Source of the DNA: an uncultured Acidimicrobiaceae bacterium
Lineage (GTDB): Bacteria > Actinomycetota > Acidimicrobiia > Spongiisociales > UBA5794
Reading direction: 5' to 3'
DNA: 64,000 nucleotides
Assembly (NCBI GenBank): GCA_947258375.1
Contig: CAMYIJ010000006.1
Location: forward strand, 1-64,000
Positions 16,938 through 26,399 of the stretch are shown here, one piece after another (position 1 is the stretch's first letter; each line of letters opens with the position of its first letter). The notes under the pieces are model-generated. The model was not told the DNA's origin, searched no databases, and saw nothing but the letters and a program-made list of their open reading frames with translations. A program made the position numbers and the translations under genes.

Positions 16938-18503
16938 TCAGCCGACCGTGACGCTCACCAGGTGGTAGCCGGTGGCGCCATCGGGACGCGATGGAGCCCG
17001 CTCCTCCGTCTGCGTGTAACCCGAACCGTCGGTGGCGCGGACTTCGATGTCGTGCCTGCCGGCAGCGGCTTCAACGGTCGCCTGCCACTGGACCCATGCC
17101 GTGTCGTCGAGCGGCACGCTCATCTCGGCCTCCCGCCAGGAGCCGCCATCGACGCGCACTTCGACGCGCTCGATCCCGTGTTGGGGCGACCAGGCAACGC
17201 CGGCGACCACAAAGCTCGATTCGAGGAAGGTGCGCGAAGTCGGAGTGTCGATTCGGCTCTGAGTCTTGATGGGGCCCTCCTTGGCCCAGCCTCGAGGGAT
17301 CCAGTAGGCGTCGAAGGCCTCCCACGTCGTGAGCTCGATCTCGTCGAGCCACTTCGTAGCCGACACATAGCCATACAGGCCGGGAACAACCAGCCGGGCG
17401 GGGAAACCGTGAGCCGGAGGCAACATCTCGCCGTTCATCCCGATCACGATCAGTGGCTCGCGTCCGTCGTAGGCGGCCGCCGTCGGAAATCCCGCCGTCC
17501 AGCCGTCCACCGAACGAGGCACGATCTGGCCGGCTGCCGGGTCGACTCCCGCCCGGTCGAGTACCTCGGTCAGCTTGACCCCGGTCCACTTGGCGTTGCC
17601 GACGAGATCCCCGCCAACCCGGTTGGAGACGCACGCGATCGTGATGTAGCGCTCGTGGAGATCCATCGCCAGCAGGTCGTTCATCGAAAGCGACAGCTCC
17701 CGGTCGACCATCCCGGTGACTCCGAGCCGCCAGGTTGCCGGGTCGGGCCGGGGCACCACCAGCGCGGTATCGATGCGATAGAAGTCCTTGGTGGGGACGA
17801 CGATCGGCGAGATGCCGGGCACGTCGAGGCTGGCGGCCGGTCCCGGCGGGGCCACGGTGGTCCGTGCCGGGGGCAGTGCCATCTTGTCGCGAACCGACTC
17901 GGAGCGGGTAATGATCATCTGGCGGCCGACCCCTCCGGCGGCCGCTGCCAGCAGCCCGGCTCCCGCCATCCCGCCGATGAGCTTGCGGCGGTCGGGGCTG
18001 GCGGGAGCGTGATCGAGCGGATCGGTGCTACCGAGCGCGGCCAGAAGGAAACGCAAACTCAGCCAGCCGGCGCCGGCCGCCAGCGAAATACCCACGATCG
18101 TCATCAGCAGATTGACGTTGACCTGCCCGGCGGCTGCCACGATGCCCAGCAGGGCAAACGCACCGAAGGCCACCGCGCTCACCCACGGGCGTCGCAGGCC
18201 GGCGCGGCCGACCAGCGCCCCGATGATCACGCCGATGACGGCGGTACCGATGGCCAGCGCTCCCTTGTCGGCGGTGCCGAACACGCTGATGGCAAAGTCC
18301 TTGACGAAGCTGGGAGACCCGTCGACCACGTAGCTGCCCACGGCCGAAACGGCCGACGGAATCCGCTCGAAGATGCCCGCAAGCAGTTCCGTGAGCCCCA
18401 AAGCGAGCCCGGCGGCGACGGCTCCGGCCAGCGCCGCCGCTCCAATGGGCGCCGGGCGGCTCAGCGGCGGCCGCTCCATGCCGGTTGTTGTTGCTTCAGT
18501 CAT
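16938..18503 (-). CDS. Membrane-anchored molybdopterin oxidoreductase, sulfite-oxidase family
   Basis: 521 residues from the ATG at 18503 (AGGAT just upstream). The first 210 residues contain about five membrane helices, then a twin-Arg-free linker. The catalytic part has the sulfite-oxidase fold: LSMNDLLAMDLHERYITIACVSNRVGGDL with the cysteine that ligates Mo, TGVKLTEVLDRAGV, YGYVSATKWLDEIELTTW, and a C-terminal Ig-like Mo-cofactor dimerization domain (VRVDGGSWREAEMS, VEVRATDGSGYTQTEE). Probably an oxidoreductase on the outer face of the membrane. The substrate is not known for this fused type; similar actinobacterial proteins are annotated as sulfite oxidase-like. Confidence 0.85.
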   Translation of the reverse strand: MTEATTTGMERPPLSRPAPIGAAALAGAVAAGLALGLTELLAGIFERIPSAVSAVGSYVVDGSPSFVKDFAISVFGTADKGALAIGTAVIGVIIGALVGRAGLRRPWVSAVAFGAFALLGIVAAAGQVNVNLLMTIVGISLAAGAGWLSLRFLLAALGSTDPLDHAPASPDRRKLIGGMAGAGLLAAAAGGVGRQMIITRSESVRDKMALPPARTTVAPPGPAASLDVPGISPIVVPTKDFYRIDTALVVPRPDPATWRLGVTGMVDRELSLSMNDLLAMDLHERYITIACVSNRVGGDLVGNAKWTGVKLTEVLDRAGVDPAAGQIVPRSVDGWTAGFPTAAAYDGREPLIVIGMNGEMLPPAHGFPARLVVPGLYGYVSATKWLDEIELTTWEAFDAYWIPRGWAKEGPIKTQSRIDTPTSRTFLESSFVVAGVAWSPQHGIERVEVRVDGGSWREAEMSVPLDDTAWVQWQATVEAAAGRHDIEVRATDGSGYTQTEERAPSRPDGATGYHLVSVTVG

Positions 18504-18523
18504 ATCCTGTCCGTTGAGTTGAA

Positions 18524-18535
18524 GTACATGTGTAC
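18524..18535. promoter_or_regulatory. GTACA-n2-TGTAC palindrome in a divergent promoter region
   Basis: GTACATGTGTAC lies about 20 bases upstream of the molybdoenzyme start and about 100 bases upstream of the lipoprotein gene that diverges from it. It may be an operator. Short palindromes of this size can occur by chance. Confidence 0.3.
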
Positions 18536-18634
18536 CACCTACAACGTCACAAACCCCACGTTTCTCGCTTACGAAAGTGTGAACACTATGAGGGCACCCC
18601 GGAACCGGGATGGCGCCGCTAGCGTCATAGCTGT

Positions 18635-19255
18635 ATGAGACGGTCGACCACGCTGGTAATCGCATTCGTACTGCTGCTCGCCGGGTGCGGCGATGCGGGG
18701 TCGGGAAGCGCCGATGAATCCCCCACCGACACTGTGACTCCGACCTCCCAGTCGCCGGGTTCGCCGTCGGCTACCACTCCCCCCGCCGCGGCGGCCCCCG
18801 GCTCGGCGTCACCCGATTCGTCGTCACCGCCATCGACCACGGTCGGGACGACGCTGCCGCCCGAACCGGCGCCGCCCGACGACGATCGTATCGACTCCAA
18901 GGGACCCCCAACGACTCTCCCGGAGAGGGTGCCGCCCACGGATACCTCACTTCCCGACGGCCCGGTGGATACATCCGAGGTACCGGGCGATCTGATGGAC
19001 AGCATCCTCGCCGATGCTGCCGATCGCGCCGGCGTCCCGACCGGCGATCTCGTACCGGTCAGAGCCGATGAGGTCGTCTGGAATGACGGCAGCCTGGGCT
19101 GCCCCAAGCCGGGCGAGTCCTACACCCAGGCCCTGGTGAACGGCTACTGGGTCATCGTGATCGCCGGCGATAGGCCCCTCGACTACCGGGCCAGCGGCAG
19201 CGGCTTCTTCTTCCTCTGCCTATTCCCCGGCTCCGGAGGCAACCCGACCGGGTGA
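18635..19255 (+). CDS. Putative lipoprotein with Pro/Ser/Thr-rich linker
   Basis: 206 residues. A lipoprotein signal (VIAFVLLLAGC, Cys18) is followed by a roughly 90-residue low-complexity region rich in Pro, Ser, Thr and Asp. The globular C-terminus (about 115-206) contains EVVWNDGSLGCPKPGESYTQ and GYWVIVIAGDRPLDYRASGSG, a pattern seen in many actinobacterial hypothetical lipoproteins. The two cysteines (in LGCP and FLCLF) might pair. No function is known. Export to the outer face of the membrane is well supported. A hairpin terminator follows directly. Confidence 0.75.
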   Translation: MRRSTTLVIAFVLLLAGCGDAGSGSADESPTDTVTPTSQSPGSPSATTPPAAAAPGSASPDSSSPPSTTVGTTLPPEPAPPDDDRIDSKGPPTTLPERVPPTDTSLPDGPVDTSEVPGDLMDSILADAADRAGVPTGDLVPVRADEVVWNDGSLGCPKPGESYTQALVNGYWVIVIAGDRPLDYRASGSGFFFLCLFPGSGGNPTG

Positions 19256-19261
19256 AACCAA

Positions 19262-19294
19262 TTGGAAAGGGGCCCCGCAGGGCCCCGTTTCCAA
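19262..19294. terminator. Hairpin terminator between convergent genes
   Basis: TTGGAAA-GGGGCCC pairs with GGGCCCC-GTTTCCAA across a 4-base loop with a single-base bulge. It lies 7 bases after the lipoprotein stop and 20 bases before the end of the convergent subtilase gene, so it can serve both strands. Confidence 0.75.
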
Positions 19295-19314
19295 CTAATG
19301 CTGATACCTTGCCC

Positions 19315-22300
19315 TTACGGCGTGAATACCAGGTACTGCGTTGCGTCGGTCGCCCCACCACGGGCGCCGCCGCCCCGGTCACCGTTGGTGAAGAGCAGCA
19401 CGCCCTCTTCAGGCGTGTTGCCCGGAAGCGGCCCGAAGTCGATCACCGTCAAACCGGCTGGGTCGTTGGTGTAGCCCGGAACGTCGTTGGGCAGACCGAG
19501 GTACTGCTCACCGAGCGGCGCCACGGTCAGTCCGGTGATCGCGTCATTCGGCCCACCGAAGTAGACATCGCGAGCAACCACGTCCATGTCGACATTCTGG
19601 AAGAAGTTCGACGCATCCAGCCCGACCTGCTCACCGCAGATGAGGAGAACGGTGTTGCTGGTGTTCGTGGAGTGCTCGGCGAAGAAGAACGCAGATGCGC
19701 TCCCCGATACCAGATCCAGAGCCCAGGTCACCTGGCGGCCGTCACCCAGTGAGGTCAAACCGGACAGATCACGGTTGAGGACGAGGTAATCGTCCACCCC
19801 GTCCTGATCCGTGTCGAGGTAGACCTCGTGGCTAACGGGAACGAGATGGCTCTGTTCCTCGTGCGTCGCAACCGCAAACGTCCAAATGAACGACGGACTT
19901 CCCGAACAGAAGCCGGCAGGGACCGGGATCGTGTTGACCCCGACCGCCGCGATGTCGGGCGTCGGCGACTGGCCGCCGCGAGGCCCTTCGGGCATCGCCG
20001 GGCTTGTCGCCACCAGAGCGTACGCATCATTCTGCGCGATGCCGACGCCCTGGTTGTCCAGACCGATCGTGGCTCCACCGGAGATCCCGGACGTCTGCGA
20101 AGGAACGACATGGGCCGCCTGGCGAGGCAGCACCTGCCACGGGATGTTCATCACGTGGCCGTTGCCGTTATCCAGCACCAGATAGCCGTCGAACTCGTTC
20201 GCGGTCAGGGCTGCGCCGTTGGCTCCCATCGAACCGGAGTTCATGAAGTTGCCCGGCAGCAGGCTGCCGTCGATCGTCAGGGTGACGTCGAAGAACGAGT
20301 CGTTCCCCAAACCCGGATTGACCGTCACCGAGCCTGGAGCAGCCACACTAACCGCGCCGCTGGCGGCGTCACCGGCGGACCGGAACGTCGGCGTGACGGA
20401 GTAGGTGTGCCACTCGTTCGAGTAGTTGTGCACCTGCACGGTGCGGGTCAGGGTCGTGACCCCGTCCACCTCGTGCATCCCGAAGCTCAGCGCAGCCTGG
20501 GGAGCGTCGGCGTCCCACGCCGCGGCGGGGGCTGCCATCGCCCAGTCGGCCCGGACCTCGCCGCCACCGATCCGCGTGATCTCGGCGAGACCGCTGAACG
20601 GGTCGATGTCGATGTTGGTTTCGGCGTTGTTCATCAGCAGCGCCTTGGTCTCCGCGGGCGTCAGCGCCAGCCCGGTGGCGTTGCCGCCGCCGTTGCTCTG
20701 CTGGTTGGTGCTGAAGCCGGAGAGCAACAGGGCCGCCGAACCGGACACCATTGGAGCCGCCCCCGACGTGCCACCGAAGGGGCCTTCGCCCGTACCGCTA
20801 CCGGCTATCGCCGAGACCGAAGCGCCCGGGGCGCCGATCTCCGGCTTGATCTGCTGGTAGAAGTTCGAGGGCCCACGTGACGATGACCCGACCATCTGCC
20901 CGATAAGGGGCAGCTGGTTGGCGGGATCAACGGTTGCGGTCGAGCCCGCCAGGCCCTTGAGGGTGTTGCTGTCCACCTGGTTGATCATGTAGCCGGGGAT
21001 GTCGATCGGACGATCGCCACCGTCGCCGCCGGAGAACGGAGCCCCAGGGGCGACAAGGCCGATGATGCCGACCAACCCGCCGGCCTGGCTGATATTGCTG
21101 ATCTTGAGCGTGAAGTTGCACGCACCGCGATCAACCAGAACGACGAGGCCGGTGAGCGACCCCGGCGCGAATGGCGCACAACCGTTCAGGTTGCCGCCGC
21201 CACCGTCGCCGTACTGCAACGGTCCGCTGATGACGCCGGTTGGCACAACCGACCACGGCTGGAACACGGCTGGGGCCGTGAAGCCACCCACGTCGATCAG
21301 CTGCAGACCGGCCGAAGGCACCTGGGTCTGGGCGACCGAGAGTGCGGTCGGCGTCGCCGAAGGCGTGCCCGTGATGTAGGGCTTGTCGGCAGAGTTGCCT
21401 GCCGAGGCCACCGTCAGCACACCAAGTGCCGAAGCGTTGTCGACGGCCATCGAGAGATCGTCGTCGAAGGGCTGACCATACGTCGAGCCGAGCGACATGT
21501 TGACGATGTCGACGTGGTCCTTGACCCTGCCGTCGCCGTCGGGGTCGACGGCGAAGTCCATACCCTGGATGAGCGCGATGCCCGAGCACGATGTGCTGAT
21601 CGAAGAGCACACCTTCACGGCATACAGGTCCGCGCCGGGAGCCACACCGCCGACGCCGGCAATGATGTGACCGACGTGAGTGCCGTGGCCGGCACCGGGA
21701 CCGTCATCGAGCGGGTCGGGGTCGGGGGCCTCCGGCGGTCCGCCGTCGGCGCCGGTCCAGGCGCCACCGACAAAGTCGTAGCCGCCAACGACCTTGGCAG
21801 TCGGGAAGGTCCCCGGCTCGCGCACGGTGGGGTCGTCGGCGAGGTAGTCCGCCACGTCGCCCGATCCGTCGAGCGCCGCGTGGTAGTAGTCGATCCCTGA
21901 GTCGAGAACGGCCACCGACACGCCTGAGCCGTCGACGCCGTCAGCCTGGACGGCAGCGGCACCGATGTACGGCACGGTCTCCGACAGGTCGAGTTGATAG
22001 TCGCCAACGCGGGCCACCCGGGTGACCGCACTGTCACCGGCGATTCCGTCGAGAGCGGAGGCGTCCACCTCGATGAAGACCGCATTGAGAACCTTGCTGA
22101 CCCTGGCAAGGACGGTCGCACCGCTGGCTTCAGCGCGTGCGATGAACGCATCCTGCTGGCGGGCGATGTCGCGTAGCTGCTGGGTCGGGTTGGTGGTGTT
22201 GGCTTCCGCCAATGAGGGTGTGGACAAATGAACAATGACCCGCTGCGGGCCCGTTGCGGACCACAACTCGGGCTGCAGCACGTCGCCACCGGAGGTGGTG

Positions 22301-22443
22301 ATGGGCCTGTTCAATTTCAGATCTTCGATCTGATCCGGGAGGGCTCTGTCCGTTCTATCGGGACCCTCCTGGGCCCCGGCCGGGATGGCCGGGATGATGA
22401 GCGCCAGCGCTAGAGCACTGACAACGATCCTTCGTCGTGACAC
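19315..22443 (-). CDS. Secreted S8 (subtilisin-like) serine peptidase with PA domain
   Basis: 1042 residues from a GTG at 22443 with AGGAAGGGGAAG 8 bases upstream; the frame is open further up but unlikely to be translated. Order: signal peptide (IVVSALALALIIPAIPAGA), an I9-type propeptide (RVIVHLSTPS...VARVSKVLNAVFIEV), and the catalytic domain with Asp in VAVLDSGID, His in GHGTHVGHIIAG and Ser in GGTSGAAPMVSGSAAL. A protease-associated domain is inserted between His and Ser. Long C-terminal beta-rich domains follow. A large exported peptidase for nutrient scavenging or surface processing. No sorting signal was seen at the end. Confidence 0.9.
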   Translation of the reverse strand: MSRRRIVVSALALALIIPAIPAGAQEGPDRTDRALPDQIEDLKLNRPITTSGGDVLQPELWSATGPQRVIVHLSTPSLAEANTTNPTQQLRDIARQQDAFIARAEASGATVLARVSKVLNAVFIEVDASALDGIAGDSAVTRVARVGDYQLDLSETVPYIGAAAVQADGVDGSGVSVAVLDSGIDYYHAALDGSGDVADYLADDPTVREPGTFPTAKVVGGYDFVGGAWTGADGGPPEAPDPDPLDDGPGAGHGTHVGHIIAGVGGVAPGADLYAVKVCSSISTSCSGIALIQGMDFAVDPDGDGRVKDHVDIVNMSLGSTYGQPFDDDLSMAVDNASALGVLTVASAGNSADKPYITGTPSATPTALSVAQTQVPSAGLQLIDVGGFTAPAVFQPWSVVPTGVISGPLQYGDGGGGNLNGCAPFAPGSLTGLVVLVDRGACNFTLKISNISQAGGLVGIIGLVAPGAPFSGGDGGDRPIDIPGYMINQVDSNTLKGLAGSTATVDPANQLPLIGQMVGSSSRGPSNFYQQIKPEIGAPGASVSAIAGSGTGEGPFGGTSGAAPMVSGSAALLLSGFSTNQQSNGGGNATGLALTPAETKALLMNNAETNIDIDPFSGLAEITRIGGGEVRADWAMAAPAAAWDADAPQAALSFGMHEVDGVTTLTRTVQVHNYSNEWHTYSVTPTFRSAGDAASGAVSVAAPGSVTVNPGLGNDSFFDVTLTIDGSLLPGNFMNSGSMGANGAALTANEFDGYLVLDNGNGHVMNIPWQVLPRQAAHVVPSQTSGISGGATIGLDNQGVGIAQNDAYALVATSPAMPEGPRGGQSPTPDIAAVGVNTIPVPAGFCSGSPSFIWTFAVATHEEQSHLVPVSHEVYLDTDQDGVDDYLVLNRDLSGLTSLGDGRQVTWALDLVSGSASAFFFAEHSTNTSNTVLLICGEQVGLDASNFFQNVDMDVVARDVYFGGPNDAITGLTVAPLGEQYLGLPNDVPGYTNDPAGLTVIDFGPLPGNTPEEGVLLFTNGDRGGGARGGATDATQYLVFTP

Positions 22444-22575
22444 GAATACTTCCCCTTCCTCCGCGATCCGAGGCACGGATCGCCGAAACTTCCCAAAGGC
22501 CGCGCGGCGCGTCGGCCTCACTCGACAAACACTACCTCCGTCTGAAGGCAAAGGGGCCCCGGGGCACCGAGAATC

Positions 22576-24306
22576 TCAGCGCCCGAGCCACTTCAGGAAG
22601 CGAGCTCGCGGCCAGGTGTTGACCACGTGCTTGGACTGCACCCAGCCGCGACGGGCGTTGTGAACGCCCCACCTGGCATTGGCGTACTCGTTGACGTGAT
22701 GGCTGTCTGTGCTGATCGTGTAGAGGACGTCGTCACGATCACGAGCCCGTCGCAGCATGTCGGCAGGGACATCGAGGCGGTCAAGGTGCGAGTTGATCTC
22801 GAGTGCCGTGCCGTACTCGGCGGCCGCGTCGAAGACGGCGTCGATATCGACCTCGATTCCGGGGCGCATCCCGATGCGCCGTCCGGTGAGATGGCCGATG
22901 ACGTGAACGGCGGGATGGGCGATCGCCCGCAAGACCCGCTCGGTTTGCTCGGCCTCGGATAGATCGAAGTGGGAGTGGACGCTGGCGACGCACCAATCGA
23001 ACTCCATCAGGAAGTCATCGTCGTAGTCGAGGCTGCCGTCGGCTCCGATGTTGAGCTCCGAGCCGTGCAGGATCGTGAGCTGCGGGTACTCATCACGAAG
23101 CCGCGCCAATTCCGCCGCCTCCTGGCGCACGTCGTCACGGCTGAGGCCGTTGATCGCCAGGTCCTCGGCGTGTTCCGTGATCGCGATGTATTCCAGGCCG
23201 CGTTCGGCGGCCGCGGCAACCATGTCATCGAGGGAGCTTCTTCCGTCGCCCGACCACGTGCTGTGGACATGGAGGTCTCCGCTGATGTCGGCGACGTCCA
23301 CCAGCTTCGGCAGCCGGCGTTCTCCCGCGGCAGCCACCTCGCCGGTCCCTTCCCGCATCTCGGGAGCGACGAACGCCATCCCGAGAGCCTTGTAGATGGC
23401 GTTCTCCGTGCGGGCGGCGACGACGTCACCGGTCTCGGCATCGGCGAGCGCATACTCGTTGAGGGTCCAGCCGCGGTTGATTGCCAGTTGCCGCAGCTCG
23501 ATGTTGTGCGCTTTCGAGCCGGTGAAGTAGAGCAGCGCGGCGCCGAACTCGCCGGGGGCGACCACGCGCACGTCGATCTGGAGTCCGTCTGCAGTGAGGG
23601 CAGTGGTCTTGGTCGCGCCCTGCGCCACCACCTCGGCAACGACCGGCAGAGCTGTGAATGCTTCCATAACAGGCTCACCTTCAGCGGCCACAACTAGGAC
23701 ATCGATGTCGCCGATGGTGTCCGAGAAGCGTCGCAGGCTGCCCGCATACTCCGCCCGTTTGACGCCGGGCACCGCTCGCAGTGCCTCAACTACCTCATTG
23801 GCAACCGGCAGCACCTTGATGATCGGCGTACGTCGATCCTTGCCGTGCAGGCCGAGCCGCTCGATTGCCTTGGCGATCTTCTCTTCCGATTTGGCGCCCA
23901 TGCCGGGCAGCTCGCGGATCTGCTCTGCCTCCAGCGCCGCCTTCAGATCCTCGACGTTGTTGACGTTGAGTCGGTCGCGCAACATCACAACTGTCTTGGG
24001 CCCCAGACCGGGAATCCGGGTGAGCTCTACGAACGGGGCGGGGTATTTCGTGCGCAGAGCGTCCAGCTTGGCGATCGACCCCGTTTCTACGTATTCGAGA
24101 ATCTTCTGAGCGGTGGCCTTGCCGACACCATCGAGTTTCTGCAACTGGGCCCGGGTCATCTCGGCCGCGGGCTCGACCAATTCTCCGAGCGCGTCGGCAG
24201 CCTTGTCGTACGCTCGCACCCGAAACGCCTGCGGGCTCCCTTCCTCCAGCTTGAGCAGCTCGGCATAGCTGCGGATCACCCGCACCAGTTCACGGTTAGT
24301 GGCCAT
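22576..24306 (-). CDS. polX: DNA polymerase X with PHP exonuclease domain
   Basis: 576 residues, the normal length for bacterial PolX. The N-terminal 8-kDa-like helical region has two helix-hairpin-helix motifs (LQKLDGVGKATAQKILEYV, ELTRIPGLGPKTVVMLRDRL). The nucleotidyltransferase palm has AGSLRRFSDTIGDIDVLV with the paired aspartates. The C-terminal PHP domain begins ISGDLHVHSTWSGDGRSSLDDMV and carries further metal ligands (ITEHAED, HGSELNIG, EINSHLDRLD, STDSHHVNE). It fills short gaps and trims 3' ends in base-excision or break repair. The gene is read divergently from the PH-domain pair. Confidence 0.93.
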   Translation of the reverse strand: MATNRELVRVIRSYAELLKLEEGSPQAFRVRAYDKAADALGELVEPAAEMTRAQLQKLDGVGKATAQKILEYVETGSIAKLDALRTKYPAPFVELTRIPGLGPKTVVMLRDRLNVNNVEDLKAALEAEQIRELPGMGAKSEEKIAKAIERLGLHGKDRRTPIIKVLPVANEVVEALRAVPGVKRAEYAGSLRRFSDTIGDIDVLVVAAEGEPVMEAFTALPVVAEVVAQGATKTTALTADGLQIDVRVVAPGEFGAALLYFTGSKAHNIELRQLAINRGWTLNEYALADAETGDVVAARTENAIYKALGMAFVAPEMREGTGEVAAAGERRLPKLVDVADISGDLHVHSTWSGDGRSSLDDMVAAAAERGLEYIAITEHAEDLAINGLSRDDVRQEAAELARLRDEYPQLTILHGSELNIGADGSLDYDDDFLMEFDWCVASVHSHFDLSEAEQTERVLRAIAHPAVHVIGHLTGRRIGMRPGIEVDIDAVFDAAAEYGTALEINSHLDRLDVPADMLRRARDRDDVLYTISTDSHHVNEYANARWGVHNARRGWVQSKHVVNTWPRARFLKWLGR

Positions 24307-24444
24307 GAGCCCAAGTTAGTGGTCCGCCGCACGATTGGCGGGGGCGTATCTGCGATTCATCAGCGGCATCTGGGATTCTGCGACGGTCCACGTGAACAGG
24401 CGCTGCAGGATTGGCGCGGGGACCGCACTAGCGTTCCGCGGGTC

Positions 24445-24915
24445 ATGGAAGTCGAAATGCGCCCCATCGATCCTCGGGTCCGTAGACAGTGGCGAATCGA
24501 AGCGCTGGCGGGAAGCGGGTTCACGCTGGCAATCGGGGTCATCGCACTCCTGACAGCGTCCCTGAGCCGGCTGTGGACTGCGGTTCTCCTCATCGGGCTT
24601 GGGGCGCTGATCGTGGCCGGCCCGCAGGCACTGGTGGAGCTGCGCTATCGGTATTGGCGATACGGCATGGGCGCAGACACGCTGGTCCTCGAATACGGAG
24701 TGTGGACCCACCGCCAATCGATGACCCCGTATTTCCGTGTGCAGAACGTTGATGTCAGCCAGGGCCCGCTGGAGCGCTGGCTGGGACTGAAGCGCCTCAC
24801 GATCAGGACCGCATCTGCCTTCACCGATGCCACGATCCCCGGTCTCGACGCCGCTGAGGCCGAGAACCTCCGGCTGCTGATCCTGGAACGGGCTGGTCGC
24901 GATGCAGCCGTTTGA
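24445..24915 (+). CDS. Bacterial PH-domain (YdbS-like) membrane protein
   Basis: 156 residues from the ATG at 24445 (ATG 24457 is an alternative). Two membrane helices (FTLAIGVIALLTASL, WTAVLLIGLGALIVAGPQALV) precede one bacterial PH-type domain, bPH2, seen in TLVLEYGVWTHRQSMTPYFRVQNVDVSQGPLERWLGL and RLTIRTASAFTDATIPGLDAAEA. Its last 14 bases overlap the start of the next, larger bPH2 gene, so the two are translationally coupled and probably form one membrane complex, as YdbS/YdbT do. YdbS/YdbT-type pairs have been linked to bacteriocin resistance in Bacillus; the role here is unknown. Confidence 0.82.
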   Translation: MEVEMRPIDPRVRRQWRIEALAGSGFTLAIGVIALLTASLSRLWTAVLLIGLGALIVAGPQALVELRYRYWRYGMGADTLVLEYGVWTHRQSMTPYFRVQNVDVSQGPLERWLGLKRLTIRTASAFTDATIPGLDAAEAENLRLLILERAGRDAAV

Positions 24916-26332
24916 CGGCGCACCTCCCCCGCAGATGCCACCGCCACCGGAAGCGCCGGATTGGAAGCGGCTTCACCTCGTATCGCCGATACTCAATAGC
25001 CTCAGCTCCTCGCTGAGGTTCTGGCCGGTTCTCCTGGTCGCAGTAGTGAACCAGGGAGGCGCGCTCCTCGGCATCATCCTCCTGGGAGTGCTGCTGGCCG
25101 CCCTGGGGGTCGAGATCCTCCAGTATCTGCGATTCGACTACCGCATGGCCGGTACGACGCTGATCGTCCGATCGGGAGTACTGGTGCGCCGCACGAGGAC
25201 CGTACCCGCCGATCGTGTTCAGCAGGTGAGTCGCAACGAGAAGCTTCGGCACCGCCTGTTCGGCGTCGCAGAATTGTCCGTTGAGGTGGCCGGCGCCGGC
25301 ACGGAGCCGGAGGTGAAGCTGAGCGTCGTCAACACCGCCGAAGCCGAACGGATCAGGGTGCGGCTCCAGGATGCCCGCCGCAAGGTCGGGACCGCCCCAC
25401 CGGAACCCGACCACATCGTCTACAGACAGCCCAACCGATCTCTGCTGCTCTGGGCCATATTCACCAGCCCGCTCTTCACCATCCCGGCGGTCGGCGCCGG
25501 ACTCGGGGCGCTGAGCGACGCCATCGACCTGGAAAGGGCATGGGGCTGGCTCCCCGAAGGCGGGCAGCTCTGGTTCCTGGCCGCGGCCGGGATGCTCGGG
25601 CTCGTCGCCGCCACAGCGATCAACCTTGCCCGGTTCTACGACATGCGGCTGATGCAAGCCGACGCCGATCTGCGCCTGGACTACGGGCTGCTGACCAGGC
25701 ACAGGCTCGAGCTGCCCTCGGAGCGGATCCAGGCACTAGTGCTGAAGCTGAGCCCGGCCGGGCGCCTGTCCGGCACCGTCGGGGTCACCGTGCACAACGC
25801 ATCCAGCGCCGGTGAGGCGACCGCATCACATCTGCCGGCAATTCCACGCTTTGACCGCGACGCGTTGCTGGACCGACTGGTCCCGGGAATCAACGTCGAA
25901 GCCGAGGTGTCGGGCCACCCGCCGGCGGCGCTGCGGCGCTCACTCATCCGCTGGACGTGGCCGGTCGCCGCCGTGACGTTGGCAATCTGGGCCGGATCGC
26001 AGAACGTGTGGGGTGGCCTCCTACTGCTGGCGCTGGGGCCCGCAGCCGCCCTCGGTGCCCGGGCCTGGCGAGTCCTGGGCCACGGGGAGACCACTGACGT
26101 TGTGGTCTCACGCCGGGGAGCGATCCGGGATCACACCGCAGTGATTCGCAAGGCCCGGGTCCAGAGCGTCTCGGTTGTGGCCAATTGGTTCCAGCGCCGC
26201 CGCCGGCTGGCCACGTTGCGGATCCAGGTGGCCCAACCGCTCGGCAACGTGTCCATCCGTGACATGGATGCAGCCGACGCCGTCGATCTGGCGCGCCGCT
26301 TGTCTCTCGAGAATCACGGCAGACCGACCTAG
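24902..26332 (+). CDS. Bacterial PH-domain (YdbT-like) membrane protein
   Basis: 476 residues with three repeats of a membrane-helix pair followed by a bPH2 domain. Repeat cores: LIVRSGVLVRRTRTVPADRVQQV, DYGLLTRHRLELPSERIQALVL and VVSRRGAIRDHTAVIRKARVQSV. Each is followed by a hydrophobic strand and a small acidic tail (DAADAVDLARRL). The start ATG lies inside the end of the upstream partner gene (14-base overlap). Envelope-located; the function is not established beyond the YdbT similarity. Confidence 0.82.
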   Translation: MQPFDGAPPPQMPPPPEAPDWKRLHLVSPILNSLSSSLRFWPVLLVAVVNQGGALLGIILLGVLLAALGVEILQYLRFDYRMAGTTLIVRSGVLVRRTRTVPADRVQQVSRNEKLRHRLFGVAELSVEVAGAGTEPEVKLSVVNTAEAERIRVRLQDARRKVGTAPPEPDHIVYRQPNRSLLLWAIFTSPLFTIPAVGAGLGALSDAIDLERAWGWLPEGGQLWFLAAAGMLGLVAATAINLARFYDMRLMQADADLRLDYGLLTRHRLELPSERIQALVLKLSPAGRLSGTVGVTVHNASSAGEATASHLPAIPRFDRDALLDRLVPGINVEAEVSGHPPAALRRSLIRWTWPVAAVTLAIWAGSQNVWGGLLLLALGPAAALGARAWRVLGHGETTDVVVSRRGAIRDHTAVIRKARVQSVSVVANWFQRRRRLATLRIQVAQPLGNVSIRDMDAADAVDLARRLSLENHGRPT

Positions 26333-26359
26333 GACACGGACGAGAACTAGATGGGTGTC

Positions 26360-26379
26360 GAGCAATCCAATTGCGGCGT
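26360..26379. repeat. 20-bp dispersed repeat, copy 2, between convergent genes
   Basis: Identical to the copy at 3066-3085. Again it sits between a plus-strand stop (26332) and a minus-strand gene end (26400). The small GCAAT-CCA-ATTGC hairpin suggests a 3'-end signal. Confidence 0.6.
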
Positions 26380-26399
26380 TTCTGCGGGTCTCGGCTGCG

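Noticed and set aside
16962..18638. 558-residue plus-strand frame opposite the sulfite-oxidase-like gene
   Set aside because: Arg/Gly/His-rich antisense product with no domain; the other strand has clear family motifs.
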